A program made the position numbers and the translations under genes. The notes under the pieces are model-generated. The model was not told where the DNA came from. It saw nothing but the letters and a program-made list of their open reading frames with translations, and ran no database searches. Shown here piece after piece: positions 1 to 12,339 of a stretch of 64,000 nt of DNA. The stretch covers positions 6,634,001 through 6,698,000 of the forward strand of contig NC_049562.1 of NCBI RefSeq assembly GCF_013368755.1. The letters are read 5' to 3'. How positions within the stretch are numbered: the first letter of the stretch is position 1; each line of letters opens with the position of its first letter. This DNA is from Talaromyces rugulosus. Lineage: Eukaryota > Ascomycota > Eurotiomycetes > Eurotiales > Trichocomaceae.

Positions 1-1173
1 GGCCAACATAAATATGTTCCCAGCTAAGGAAGTAAAGGTTGAAGCGACCAAACAGTAGAATCGGGTAGTACATGTAGTGCTGATATTTGACTGTAAATCT
101 GGCGACGGCATCGTACTCCATGACTCGATCATAGTATGTACTCCGAAGGCTTTGAAAAAAGCGGTGCGACAAAGCAAAAAATGGCATCAGTTCAATATCA
201 GGGTCGTGTTCTGGAGCGTTGGTAACAATGTGATGGACATTATGGCTACGCTTCCACCAGCCCAAACTAAGGCCTCCCAGATAGTCTGCAATGATCATGC
301 CAATCACCGTGTCAGTTTGGAAGTCGTGTGTAATACCCATATGACCGGCATCATGGGCAGTAAAGACAAGTTGATGCCAAAAGCAGCCGAGGAAGAGGCC
401 TGCCAAGCAGAAGTATGACCGATTCAAAAAGAATAGGAAGAGGCCGAAAAGAACAGAGTATCGAAATGCCTCGATTGCATATGCAAAGTAGTTGCAATTG
501 TATAGTCCCGCAGCACGAATGCGCTCATTGAGGGCACGGTATTTCCGGATGATATTGTCTTGATGTTTTGCATCAAGAGGAGGATATCTGGACTGGTCGA
601 GAACAATCTCCTCCTGAGTTCGGGCATCGATAACAACCGTTCGCGGTTTGGTTTCTACCATAAAGGGACTAGCGCTGATACTTGAGGAAATTGTAGATAC
701 TGATCTCCTCCGTTTCAAGCCAAATATATCTTCATCGGATTCAAAAATGGGAGATGGCGGAGGTGAACTCTCCTCGCTGGATAGCTCAAAATCCTCATCT
801 CCACTGTACGGACGGAAGTGACCACCCTGGATGGGAGGGATGAAGTTCATCCAGCGTTCCTCGATGCGGCCTATGTGGAATGCATTCATACGCTGGCGTG
901 CTTCGTGTGAATGAAGTCTTTCGACCGTGTTAGTAATCGTCGGGTTTTTAGAACTACACAGGAGAGGAAATGGACTTACGCATTCACTTCATCTGTTGCA
1001 TCTTTTCCCACCATATGTTTGATAGCCGTATCCCCTCCAGGATGGAACTTGATCCAGGCATCAAGCCTTAACACATTGCGATCGAGAATGATAATATGTT
1101 GGTTATCAGCAATCATGCCTTCGATCTTTCTCCTTGACAAGACATTGTCTCTAGCCATGGGATGGGTGGGCAT
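1..1173 (-). CDS. Delta-8 sphingolipid desaturase, 5' part (3' end lies outside the window)
   Basis: Membrane fatty-acid/sphingolipid desaturase with an N-terminal cytochrome b5 domain; the family introduces the delta-8 double bond into the long-chain base of fungal glucosylceramides in the ER. Exon 1 (1173-980) carries the b5 haem motif HPGGD followed by KHMVGKDATDEVNA. A 62-bp intron (979-918, GTAAGT..AAG, branch TTACTAAC) joins it to exon 2, which is open from 917 to the window edge. Exon 2 has an acidic serine-rich linker, then membrane segments and two of the three histidine boxes: HDAGH (near 310-325) and HNVHH (near 215-230). The third box and the C-terminus lie beyond position 1. ATG 1173 is the first in-frame start. 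Assignment as delta-8 rather than another b5-fused desaturase rests on overall resemblance. Confidence 0.85.
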
Positions 1174-4100
1174 ATTTCTTCACTGAAAAGCCGAGAATAT
1201 GCAAAACGTGTACGTATGCGAAGAACTTCGGGAAATGTAGAACGACAAGGAATTGAGATAGAATGATATATTTTGGGCATTCTGGGCACGCGTCAACGGG
1301 AGCAGATCTATTCTGCTACCTAGAATTAGTGTAATCTATCCTTTTCATTTCATTGCAGGGACGAGAGTTCAGTGGGTAAAATGCACTGTCATAGGCTCAA
1401 ACTGCACAGCCTCCAGAAATCCAGTGGCGAGAGACTAGTGTGGAGCAAGATGAATGGGGCGTTGCTACGAAATACGCGCGTATCCCAAACCTCGTAAAGG
1501 TAGTACCACCGTGATAGAAATATGAAAAGCTAATAATACGTAATAATGATTAGTTATAATATCGTGGAGAACGCAAAGCCACCTATGGGATTTACCAATT
1601 TTAAAATGTCCGCTGTGACTATTCGCCCACTCCAATCAGAGGGCATGCTCCGTACCTGAGCAAAATATCTTTCTCTGATTGGCTGGATCAGTACCGTAAA
1701 GTGAGACTTCTATTTGTGGAACTGGATATTCTCTCCTAAACAGACCATTAGTAGGTGGGATAATTCTTGTCTGCTCCGGGAAAACTTTGTGCAATACTCT
1801 GAGCATTCAAGTTGACCTTTCAATTACATAATAATCTACTCTGTGCTGGTAAAAGGTTCTGATTTATTTTTGATAGGGGTTTCAGGAGCACAAAGTTTAA
1901 GCTTATTTTAGTGGCGGTCTTGGCAATATAAATTCTTTGGCACTGAAAAACCTTGACACGTGGCCATAAAACCCTACAAAGTTCAGTCATGTCCCTCCAT
2001 CGCAATTAATCCACCAATACATAGCCAGACGACAAAAATCTATGTTGGATCGTGTACTCCGTACCATCTAGGCGTACCACCCATAAAATAATAGGGCGCA
2101 ATAATTCCACCGCCCCAATTCCACCGCCCCTTTCATGTGAAGTCTCTGGGGCAATTTGCGTCGACTATACGAAGTTCTCCGTGTGACGGTCTACGTGTAG
2201 GCAGTGAATACCTGAGCGGTCAGGCCGCGGTCATCTAACTGCGCCTGTTGCATACGAATAAGACGTGAGAAACCCTATGTAACATAATTTCCCCCTGATA
2301 TCTGGAAAGCTTGTGTTGTGTATAAAATATATAGCTAAATAAAACCATTTTAAGATGTGTATTATTATTATTCAATCGTATTTAATGTCGATAGTCAGCC
2401 TTAGGCAATAATAGACAGCAGTTCATATGGGTAAGGCCGGCTTATAGGGGCTATAGGCCTGTGCCCCTACCCCAATTGGAACCTGGCGTTCACTGTAACA
2501 TTGAACTGGCGCTTCAATGATTCCTTGCCCCAAGTTACTTATATGCGCAGGACGATTTGGGGGCATACGGCGTTGCCTACGGTAGCCGGCCGCCCACCCC
2601 CGCTATACTCCCCCCTCACGCTCCCCGTCGCCCAGGGGCTCAATGCCCCAATTATCGATCCTGCCGGCCTATTTTTCATGCCTGTTTGCCGCCCCTTCAA
2701 CTAATAATTCCTATAAACCCCAGGGGTGTTTTAGTGGTCTTTCGGTCCTGGAATAGGCAAAGAAGATGTGTATCAGCAGTAAAGAAAAAGAATACTACCC
2801 TGCCCCTCTATGGGCTTGGCAGATAAGGACATAGGGTAAATGGCACCTCTTAATCGTGAATGTTAGCCCAGCCTCCTACAATAATACATACTATTGACGC
2901 GGAGACTCGTCCATTATGAATGTGGCAGGTGGATCGTATTTTGTCTTGAAACCGCCCAACATTGTCTACCCAAACGCGCCAGCCCGTCCGGCGCATCGTT
3001 GGAGATGTAATTGGGGGAATCGGCGATGAACGGGCCGAGTTCGATCTAGTTGTCCCAGTTGAATACATCATTGTCTTACATAGCGTTCGTCGTCCTCTTT
3101 TTTGGTGTAGGCGGGCGAGAAGAGTGTCTGGTGGGCCGGGATGTGATGGGGACAGCTAGTGTCGTTCACGGTCTTAGGTGCGTGTCCGTTCGGCCCTAGA
3201 TGCATATACCAGATACCCCAGATAGTAGTAGAGACGATATCGTCGTTTTTATTCAAGTGGGCAATGTGTTTGTCAAAGGGGTGGGATGCGTTAACAAGAT
3301 ACTGCGAGGTCAACTTAGTAGTCTGCGAGATGTAGAAGCCTCGGCGATAACTATATAGGAATAAGCTATTAGAGATTTAGTAAGATCGGATAAGCTAATT
3401 AAAAGACTCAACCACTGGCCAAAATAATACAATATAGCAGTAAATCGAATGTCTTATTATATCACATTATGATAGGGTTAGAAAAATTTAAAAGCTGTAC
3501 AATAATAGTAATAATAATAAGACAGTCAATAATATTCCTAATTAAATCAACCAAGTTAGCCAGCAAAAGTTTATAGCTATAATATACAACTAAAAACAGA
3601 TCCTGATTTCCCTGGAAGAATTTGACTACGTTTACGTGCGCAATGGCAGATGATGAGGGACTGATCACGTACTCTTAGTCTTGTAATAAATCATATTTCT
3701 GACAGGAATTTGCTAATAACGTGCTAACGCAAACGGCTAAACGTTTATAATTACGGATTTGATAGACAAAAATTTAGGACTGTTTACTAGACATATATTA
3801 AGGGAACCTCTTTTGGTAAAGAGGTAAAAAGTTTGAAGGATTCTTAAAACTCTCAATTATCCTCAGTCGGTCGGTTGGTTATGTTGACGCACCTGGCTGA
3901 TATACCGGAGATTTGACCGCCCAAGGGACCTTTGGTCTTTTGGTGTAGCGGCCAAGCGTTAATATTGAAGTGATTTTTCATGTTTTTACCCGTAGTTTGC
4001 TCTCAATATTTTCATAAAAACGCGCCTATCTTCTATGTTTCTAACGGGTATCTACCGTACTAGCGTAGGCATGCGCTTTATCTTGCAGTTTCCACTTCTT

Positions 4101-4428
4101 GTTTTCAATAATTTATCTACAGCCAATGAGATCTATCGTTAGAATTCCATTGATAGTTGACTGATAATCTCGAATGTGGGTTTTCCTAACGGAGTTAGTA
4201 GAATTACAATCTCCAGCTGGTGAGATAAGAGTTGGCCGATCGCTATCAACTTATCTCGTGCTAAACATTGATATCTTGATGAATTTCCATCACATAAACC
4301 TAAATAATGTAGATCGGGGTTTGATTGATGTAGGTGCTTATTATATAATGAAGTCGATGTAGAAACTGTATTCAATCCAGGTTTAGTTCTTAGATTTTCA
4401 CTCTGAACGCAAGCCTCATCAATTCAAT
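1174..4428. other. Intergenic, 3.3 kb, no convincing gene
   Basis: AT-rich tracts (about 3340-3600) alternate with a GC-rich patch at about 2430-2830 that starts with a dispersed repeat. Open frames in that patch (2501-2826) have low-complexity proline/leucine content and no family resemblance. The 1174-1400 part should hold the desaturase promoter and 3890-4428 the promoter of the symporter. Confidence 0.5.
2361..2435 (+). repeat. Diverged copy of a dispersed repeat (start only)
   Basis: An (ATT)n run, then a stretch readable as AATCGTATTTAATGTC..TAGACAGCAGTTCATATGGG, matches the starts of the repeats at 45911 and 53196 in order and spacing. Only about 75 bp is recognisable; the GC-rich sequence downstream is not shared with the other copies. 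Confidence 0.5.
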
Positions 4429-6650
4429 ATGGCAGAGATCGCACCTGTGCTTCCGCAGGGGGCAGGATACGGGGTGGTGGTGGGAATTGGATTCTTTTTC
4501 GCCTTGCTCATGTCCTTCATTTCCTATATTCAGGTTTGTGCGAATTATTCCAATTACTCTTTTTTGGTATAGGCTTATGGCTAACTCCGTCCAGAACCGA
4601 TACACCCAATACTCAACCAAAACAAGTGAGGAGTTTAACACTGCTAGCAGAAGTGTCAAACCCGGATTGATTGCAAGCGGAGTTGTTTCTGCTTGGACAT
4701 GGGCTGCTACTCTCCTTCAGAGTAGCACGGTAGCTTATGAGTATGGGATAGCCGGCCCATTCTGGGTAAGATTTTCTACCCCGGTCACCAAAGCTTGTAA
4801 GAGACTAGTGTACTGACCTGTGATAGTGTTAGTAGAGGCCTACTTTTTTTTTATTGGTGTCAATTACACTTAAATAACTAACTATCCTCTGCAGATGCTG
4901 CAGGAGCCACCGTTCAGATCTTCATGTTTTCGGTGCTCGCCTGCAAGGTCAAACAGAATGCTCCCTATTGTCACACATTCTTGGAGATCATCTACCACCG
5001 CTATGGAACTGTCACACACCTTATCTTCGTGTTTTTCGCTCTGTTGACTAATATTTTGGTGGCGAGCCAGCTTCTTCTTGGAGGCAGTGCAGTGGTGACG
5101 GCGCTTACTGGTATCAACGTCTACGCGGCTGTTTTCTTGATTCCCTTAGGAGTGTGCGTCTATGTTGTTCTCGGTGGTCTGAGAGCTACATTCCTGTGTA
5201 TGCCCTATTCATCCACCCCTTCGCTGGATAAAGCTGATATTCACGGTTGGTAGGTGACTATTCTCACACCGTGATCATGCTGATCATTATCCTTTACTTC
5301 ATGTTCTCCGTCTACTCAACAAACGACCTTATCGGGTCCCCGTCGGCCATGTTTGACCTACTACAGACCGCAGCGATGAAACGACCAATCGATGGCAACC
5401 AGGATGGCTCGTACCTGACTATGAAGTCCAACTACGCTCTGATTTTCGGTGTCATCCAACTGTGCTCGGGATTGGGCACCGTATTCCTTGACCAGGGCTA
5501 CTGGCAGCGAGCAATCGCTAGCCGTCCGACGACCGCCGTTCGAGCCTACATCATGGGAGGGCTGGCTTGGTTTGCCATTCCATTTGGATTTGCTACGACT
5601 CTAGGTCTCGCTGCTGTTGCCCTGACGGACAGTCCGACCTTCCCTACGTATCCCAACCCCATGACCTCGTCACAGGTGTCGGCAGGCCTGTCCGCACCCT
5701 TCGCAGCGGCAGCCCTGTTAGGCAAGGGTGGAGCGGTGGCCTTGCTTTTGACGCTTTTCATGGCCGTTACCTCGTCAGCATCGTCAGAACTCATTGCTGT
5801 ATCTTCCATTCTCACCTTCGACATCTACAAAACCTATATCAAACCCTCAGCCACCCCAGAACAGCTAATCTTCGTGTCTCACGCCATGATCTGTATCTTT
5901 GGCCTCGTGATGGCCATGTTTGCCTGCATCTGGAACGCAATTGGCATCGACCTCGGCTGGCTGTTCCTGACTATGGGCCTCCTGATCGGCGGTGCCGTGT
6001 TCCCTGCCGCCTTCGCCGTCACCTGGAAAGGCCAGACACGTCTGGGTGCAATATCTGGCGCGATCGGCGGCCTATGCGCTGGCATCACAGCTTGGCTCGT
6101 CGAGGCTAAGGTCTACTACGGTGAACTTAGCATCGCTACTACGGGCGGCTCCTATCCGACCCTGGCGGGCAACATGGCCGCCGTGACGACTGGCCTGATT
6201 CTCTCCGTCGCCGTGTCCTATACTAAACCGGACGACTTCGACTGGTCCATCACGCGCGCTATCAACGCACCCGTATCCGCCCATTCGGTCATCGTCGTCG
6301 AGGCCGAGGCCAAGAACGCGGCCGACAAGTGCCATAACCTGCCCACCATCAAGACCGAGGAGATGGAGGACGCAGCCTTCATCGAGGATCCGAAGAAGCT
6401 GAAAAGCGCCTTCGTGGTAGCCATTCTCGCGTCCGTCGTTCTCTCCTTCATCATGGACTTCTTGATCCCTATCCCGATGTTCCTGTCACACTACGTCTTC
6501 TCACACAAGTTTTTCACTGCGTGGGTGGTTATCTCGTTTATTTGGGTTTTTGGTTCCTTGACTCTCTGTGGGCTCCTTCCTATCATCGAGACGAGGAGAT
6601 TCTTCAAGCAGCTCTTTGTCGCAATCTTCCTTTCTGGAAAGAAGGGTTGA
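4429..6650 (+). CDS. Urea/solute:sodium symporter, DUR3 family
   Basis: Plasma-membrane symporter of the SSS family, related to fungal high-affinity urea transporters. I read four exons: 4429-4533, 4595-4796, 4895-5197, 5254-6650, giving 668 residues, the usual size. Recognisable stretches are [64 protein letters not shown] and, across the third intron, RATFLCDYSHTVI. The protein is strongly hydrophobic with about 14-15 membrane spans. Odd point: the expected donor right after GPFW (4766, GTAAG) would break the frame by one base. A donor 31 bases further on (4797, GTAAG) restores it but adds ten extra residues ([10 protein letters not shown]) between GPFW and YAAGATV. Whether the transporter is functional depends on that junction. 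Confidence 0.85.
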
Positions 6651-7414
6651 TAAGAATGATGCATCCATAGAAAGCGATAGACTAATTGTACGGAAACACA
6701 ATTGAGAAGTGGCGAGCGAAGCTGGTGACAAAGCGATAGATACCTGTATAGAGTATTATATGATTTATTTAGATACAATCGCAGGATTGAGGCAATATGC
6801 TTTCTTAGGATCTACGCCACGGTTCACGTACTTGTTGCCTGCATCTCCTTGTTTGCACAATCCCTGTTCTTCCTTGATTGTTCTATTCAACCACCTCTAC
6901 CGCTAAGTCTAGTCGACGACGAATGAATATGAAATATTTTACTTGACACTAGTTACACCAGGGCGTGAATATTCCATAATATAGGAAATGAATTGACTTC
7001 TGTGAGGGCAATGTGCACCTACATAGTCTCATTTCGTAGATGACTATCAAATTATTGGCGAAGTTGTCGACTAGAACGGACAAGGGACCATGTTGTATTC
7101 TGTAACACACATCGGAATGCGGGCTATCAGTTTCGTGGCGGTATCTTATCTGCGGGGTTTGGCATTGGAGCTGCCTCCTTCGGTAATAGGTATAGTTGCC
7201 TCCTTAGCTTGAGTCCAGGAATGATAACATTGAATGGATGGATTGTTTTATCAGCAGTAGTGGTGGTGTGTCATTTAACTTAGTCATGTTATGTTAGTGG
7301 TAACCTAGTTACGGGCCTGAAAATTATATAATAAAATCAATCCTCCTGCAACATTGAATCAATATGAAACATTGATATACTCAAAAAAAGTCACTGGGAA
7401 GCCTTGCAGCAACG
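6651..7414. other. Intergenic, nothing seen
   Basis: Moderately AT-rich spacer between two genes on the same strand. It should hold the symporter terminator and the promoter of the hydrolase at 7415. No repeat or coding signal recognised. Confidence 0.5.
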
Positions 7415-8332
7415 ATGGCCTCCACTTCTACAGGAACAGATACCTCCGTTGAGGGGCTATCACCGATCGGCAACAACCCTTCCAATTCCTGGCTTTACAA
7501 TCCAGCCACCGGCCTCATTGACCTGACACGCGAAGACTCCACCTCAGACCCAACAGCCCTTATCTTAAAAACCACCACGCACCCGATCTGCATCAACCCC
7601 GCCAAGACAGCCCTGATCATTATCGACATGCAAAACTTCTTCCTTTCCTCGGCCTTGGGCCGAGTCACTAGCAGCGCCGGCCTGGCCGCCGCCGACGCAC
7701 TTCTTACCACTGGAATCCCCGCCGCGCGGGACGAGGGCATCCGTGTCGTCTGGGTGAACTGGGGCCTGACAGACGAGGAGGTGGATACAATGCCACCGTC
7801 AATGATGAAGGCGTTTGGAGCGTACGAGATGCCGGCCAGCAGCAGCTATGGCGAAGACACCTATAGCAACCTTCCGAAGAGGAAAAAGAAGGCACGAACC
7901 ATATACAAGGGACTCGGGGTGGATTTGGGTCCCGTCGAGCTCGGTGACGGCACGACCGTTGAAGCAGGCCGCGTCCTGATGCGTGATACGTGGAACGCGG
8001 CGCTGTGTCCGCCTCTAGACGGCGAGTATCGGAAGGGGCTGCAGGATGTGTGGATCCACAAGAATCGCATGTCGGCGCTCTGGGGTCAGCACTCGGATCT
8101 CCAGGACTTTTTGGATAAAGAGGGCCTGACTACTCTGCTGTTTGCGGGAGTAAACACCGACCAGTGTGTGGGGGGCACGCTGGCTGATGCGTTTAGTAGA
8201 GGATTTGACTGTATTCTGTTGAAGGATGCGGTAGCGACGACCTCGCCGCAGTTTGCGACTGACTCGTGGGAGTGGAACTGTGCGAATACTTATGGGTTTG
8301 TTACTTCGTGTGGGGCTTTGCGGCGTGAATAA
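7415..8332 (+). CDS. Isochorismatase-like cysteine hydrolase
   Basis: Single-exon gene of 305 residues in the isochorismatase-like hydrolase superfamily, which hydrolyses amides or vinyl ethers with a Cys-Asp-Lys triad. All three residues are visible: Asp71 in ALIIIDMQNFF, Lys near 215 in WIHKNRMSALWG, and Cys near 251 in GVNTDQCVGGTLADA. The first 60 residues are a family-typical extension with LYNPATGLIDLTRE. The start context is good (AACG ATGG). Substrate cannot be read from sequence; candidates are nicotinamide-, ureidoacrylate- or biuret-like amides. It lies next to a urea-type symporter and a permease relic, which hints at nitrogen scavenging. Confidence 0.85.
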   Translation: MASTSTGTDTSVEGLSPIGNNPSNSWLYNPATGLIDLTREDSTSDPTALILKTTTHPICINPAKTALIIIDMQNFFLSSALGRVTSSAGLAAADALLTTGIPAARDEGIRVVWVNWGLTDEEVDTMPPSMMKAFGAYEMPASSSYGEDTYSNLPKRKKKARTIYKGLGVDLGPVELGDGTTVEAGRVLMRDTWNAALCPPLDGEYRKGLQDVWIHKNRMSALWGQHSDLQDFLDKEGLTTLLFAGVNTDQCVGGTLADAFSRGFDCILLKDAVATTSPQFATDSWEWNCANTYGFVTSCGALRRE

Positions 8333-9112
8333 AATTGATGGCATCCCCTCCTTTTTTGTTGTTTTTCAATATTGTGAAAGGATGATGACTGAAAGAACTT
8401 TTCATTGTGAAGAACAATGATTGTCTTCTGATTACGATTTGATGCCTCTGGCTTTTGTGATGCCTTGGGGAGGACGGAAAACGGATATATCTTCTATATA
8501 CAGAGTCATTTTCAAACATAAGACTCCTATTCTCCCTGTATCTAAAAGTCCATAATGAGCCGTGATGCTGGTGATGGAAAATAGCCTAATGAATGTACAT
8601 TGATGATGGAAAAGCAAGAATAACTGTCGTTAGTGAACACTATGCACCATAGAATAGAGATATTTCCCAGGATGAACGTATATGAACACGGAAGGTATAC
8701 GTTATCTTGTCTGGCCAACCCTGTCATTTCAGATCACCCAAGGTCTAACTTGGGTGAGAATCTAGTTATGGTATAGTATTAATGGTTCATTTGTCCAGGT
8801 GCAGTCTCCACCTGAATAAGGTGTTCTTTTAGCATCGTATCTAGAAGAAGAGAATAAAAAAGGAGGCAAAACAGCTATAGTCACTGTTAACTTAACATTA
8901 CAGTAGACATTGATAGTCCATCCAGGTACAGATATGTACATGGAGCCACCCTGTAGTTGACGGTCGCCGGATACACATACTTTTCTAACTTTAACCCATG
9001 AATTCTATCGACCTAGATCAAACTTATAACGAGGGGTAGGTCTTAGATGACCCAATGAGACGACCGTCTTCGTGCTAGGCACCATTCTGACACTGAAGGG
9101 ACTGAATTGACA
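8333..9112. other. Intergenic, nothing seen
   Basis: AT-rich spacer of about 780 bp between the isochorismatase-like gene and the broken permease. No gene or repeat recognised. Confidence 0.5.
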
Positions 9113-10025
9113 ATGACGGATGAAAAGAATGACTCAACTACACCAGCTGATGTTTCAGTGACCAAGGTCGGAGTCTCTGCATACCCAGAGGCGGCCGGTA
9201 GTGACGTCATCAACCTCACCGATGCCGATGAAGCTCTCGACTGACTTCCTTGAGAACCACCCGCGTCGAGAAGAGATTCTAGCGGAGGGTGCTGCGATCC
9301 TGGAAGATCCGGTAACGCCCAGGAAGCTGGTCCGTAATATTGACCACACAATCGTGCCGTTGCTGGCTACTGTGTACTTTTTGCAGTATATTGACAAGAC
9401 TACACTGTCCTACGCGGCTGTCATGGGAATTCGTACAGACACAAAGCTCGTCGGGTAGGATTTTTTGGATGTGAGCATCCTGTTTTAAATGGGTATGTTG
9501 TTATTGAATGTTTGTTAAAGCGCTTGATGTGTGTTGATTTCTACCAGGTTTCCTGGCTGCCGAATTCCCCACTCAATATCTTGCGCAGCATATCTCTAAG
9601 TTGGGTACGCATCTTGGGATTAATATCATGCTCTGGGGTGTTATCATCTGCTGTCATGCTGCATGCACTAATATTGCCGGCCTCGCTGTTGTTCGAACAT
9701 TGTTGTGTTGGGGGTCTTTGAGAGCTGGTATCCATTAGCCTTCCTCCCTATGCCAAGCTAGATTTATTATAGATACTAACCGATTGATCTATCTTTCCTT
9801 TTCACAGCGTCTCTCCAATAATTATTCTTATTATTGCCATGGGGTATGATAAATGCGACTAGTTTAGTCATTGTTGTACTGCGGTTATATGAAGACTGGT
9901 TGAATCGGGAAAATAAAAAGGCGGTGGATCAAATGAGCGAGGAAGAGAAGAATGAGATGAAGAGTCGCTTCGCCTTTGCAGCTATAACGGATAGGAAGAA
10001 TCCGTTCTTTTTGTATACTCGTTGA
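9113..10025 (+). pseudogene. MFS transporter pseudogene, allantoate-permease (DAL5) type
   Basis: The N-terminus opens at ATG 9113 and hits a stop after DADEALD (about 9242). The correct frame resumes one base away with FLENHPRREEI and NIDHTIVPLLATVYFLQYIDKTTLSYAAVMG, classic for the ACS/DAL5 family. After a probable intron (about 9457-9547) the next part reads GFLAAEFPTQYLAQHISKLG, then frameshifts again near 9705 before FESWYPLAFLPMPS. About 250-300 residues (most of membrane spans 4-12) are then missing. The last exon (about 9808-10025) jumps straight to the hydrophilic C-tail, LRLYEDWLNRENKKA.. to FFLYTR. At least two frameshifts plus a large internal deletion make it non-functional. Confidence 0.85.
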
Positions 10026-10340
10026 GCGGCGAATGCTCGTAGATAAAACCGCCCCACTGGGAGGTGCTGGAATAAATTCTATCCGTACCCTTGCAAGACA
10101 CCAAAACTGCTATTCTCTTATAAATTTAATATTTCCTAAAAGTATATTTCTTAAGGACTTCAGGTATATTATTTGAAAGTAAATTAGAATATCTCTCCTC
10201 TATTGCAATTTTCCCATGCCGCAAGTGTAAAGTGCCAGGCCCAGGAATGGCTAGCTGGTAATTATTTACAGAGCAAGTCAGCTTGACTGGTGTGTATTCC
10301 GAGTTCTGTACCATGCTATAGATACTGGATACATCACCAT
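10026..10340. repeat. Short spacer with a dispersed-repeat fragment
   Basis: AT-rich sequence. At about 10219-10255 it holds AAGTGCCAGGCCCAGGAATG, which recurs with small changes at about 37246 and 46021, so it is probably the end of a degraded mobile element. Confidence 0.45.
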
Positions 10341-11183
10341 TTACTTTGCAATAAAACCATCAATGAACTTGATAATCTGCTCCGCCAAAGCCCGAGGCTG
10401 GCTCACAAATGGCATGTGTCCAGTCTTAAAGTCCACAACTTCCCATTCGACCTTGGACTTCTCCAGCCACAGACCCTGCAATGACGAAGGGTTACAACAG
10501 TCGTCCAATGTACGCACATACGCTCTCCTACCATCAAACGTACTCTCCGCCCAGGCAGGGGCGGTTGCAGGTGTTTCAAAAGCCCGGAGTCCGTGTGGCT
10601 GCATTAGCTTGTCCAATTCCGGTTCAAGGGCACGATCGCAGTCATTATACAAAATCTCCATCGCCGGTTCGATGACAGCAAGCCCCTGAGATGGCTGGGA
10701 ACAAAATATTAATACCCTATGGTTATGATCGCGGTTGTTCTGTGGAGACCATACCTTGTTGACTTTGATAAAAGGAGGGTAAGCGCCGCCTACAGCACTG
10801 AAGAGAGATTCCCCATCAAGAGTAATATTGCCCGCCACGTAAATAAGACCGATGATGCCAGTATATTGACCTTGGGCTCTTCTGGTCCCCTTCGCAAGTC
10901 CTTTTGCTGCACCACCTGCAACAACACCCCCGTATGAGTGTGCGACGATGACGACATCTTTACCATGGTCATTCAAAAGAGGGAGCAATACGTTTTCGCG
11001 CAAGAAAGCGATATCCTGAGGAGAGGACACTTTGGCCGGGTCAGAAGGATTGCAACTAGGGTATGATCCTGGATGTGTTGCGTATCCGGCTCTGGTCAGA
11101 TACGGTAGCAATCTCTCGAAGCCTTGAGGTGTGCCGAAGGCACCGGGAACGATGACTACCACCGGGGTGTTCGCTGAAGACAT
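10341..11183 (-). CDS. Alpha/beta hydrolase (esterase-like)
   Basis: Cytosolic alpha/beta hydrolase starting MSSANTPVVVIVPGAFGTPQGFERL. The nucleophile elbow is AHSYGG and the catalytic His is in KTGHMPF near the C-terminus. The frame is open throughout, but positions 10754-10695 form a 60-bp GTATGG..CCCAG block with a CATAAC branch site. Removing it joins VNK to PSQGLAVIEPAMEIL, so I infer an in-frame intron and a 260-residue product (280 if retained). Family relatives are salicylate-esterase-like hydrolases. Substrate unknown; at 4 kb from the terpene cluster there is no firm reason to include it. Confidence 0.8.
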   Translation of the reverse strand: MSSANTPVVVIVPGAFGTPQGFERLLPYLTRAGYATHPGSYPSCNPSDPAKVSSPQDIAFLRENVLLPLLNDHGKDVVIVAHSYGGVVAGGAAKGLAKGTRRAQGQYTGIIGLIYVAGNITLDGESLFSAVGGAYPPFIKVNKVWSPQNNRDHNHRVLIFCSQPSQGLAVIEPAMEILYNDCDRALEPELDKLMQPHGLRAFETPATAPAWAESTFDGRRAYVRTLDDCCNPSSLQGLWLEKSKVEWEVVDFKTGHMPFVSQPRALAEQIIKFIDGFIAK

Positions 11184-12339
11184 AGTGGAGGTGAGTCTGA
11201 CTTGAAAACAGCTTGCGACTTTGTTATGTTGAATATTATTGCTGGGAAGGAAAAAAGCGAGAAGTCCGGATTGCTACCGGGAGTAAGCTAAATAAGGCAG
11301 AGAGGTGGATTTGGTGGTAGCTATTGGTCATGGCTTGATTAACTAATCTCGCTATTTTCAATAATGTACCACTGCAGATTTACTTCAGAGAGGGAGTGTA
11401 GGGCGGAGATTTGGTGATACAGCACGGCTAGTACATACAGGTAAGTGGTGGGCACCAGAATTCGTGTACTAGAACATGCACCTGCAAGTGGGGGCTAAAT
11501 AGTAGTTGCAGACGGAGCACACCATATACATGTGGTTGCCCAGGCTTTAGATACAGTAGTACAGTACAGAGTTATACCTGATCTTGTCCCAAGATCCTTG
11601 TTGATACTTGTCGATCAGCGACCAATCAAAACCTACAATACAATGTTGATCAGTTATGCCAGATATCCTTTATTAAATATTTTTTATTAATAAAGATCTC
11701 TTACTTTTCTTTTATACCTTTTATAAAGGATTAAGAATTTAAAATCAATATTTTTTAAATGTTAACTATTTAAGCAGGGAGCCACTAGTCTCAGCACTCG
11801 CTCCACTTGACGTATTTTCAGCATGGTCAAGTGTGCTAACCATCACTATAATCTAGCTGAATGATCGCAATACATCTAAAGAGGTCTGTGCGTGGTCCTG
11901 TATTATTATAGATCCTACTTGTGTACTGCCAGCGACTTACAAAGGAGCGGTCTCTCGCGGAAGTCACTGAGGAGGTGCTTCCTGATTACACGAAGCCCCA
12001 CCAGGTAATTGAGCCTTTAGGGTATCATTATTCATGGATGAAAAACAAGTGGGATAATTGGGCTAGATTAAGACATGGAGGCGCAGGAGTGTGACATTGC
12101 AGGATGAAGTTTGAATTGCTCAGCTGGCCCTTTGTTTGTCTCTCCGTACCGCGCTAGTAACTAGGATACTCACCGCAAACACCGCCATGATCTCCGACCT
12201 CGAAGCATAGAAAGTCGATTCCCGATCAAACATTAAGCAAAATTTAGGCGTTTATTGGTCTGCGAATATAAGGTAAGCGATTTTGAGATTACTCAATCCG
12301 TCCAAGAACATTATCTAACAGGATGCATAGTTGCGGCTT
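11184..12339. other. Intergenic, no gene
   Basis: Promoter region of the hydrolase on the left, then AT-rich sequence (about 11640-11760) typical of decayed repeats. No coding family recognised. Confidence 0.5.

Noticed and set aside
2501..2826. Overlapping plus-strand frames in a GC-rich patch
   Set aside because: Low-complexity proline/leucine composition, no family resemblance, and adjacent to a dispersed repeat.
3930..4000. tRNA-like string GGTCTTTTGGTGTAGCGGCC
   Set aside because: It resembles a D-arm region, but no anticodon stem, T-arm (GGTTC) or acceptor pairing follows.
5546..6454. Long minus-strand frames inside the symporter
   Set aside because: Antisense shadows of a GC-rich coding exon; no domains.
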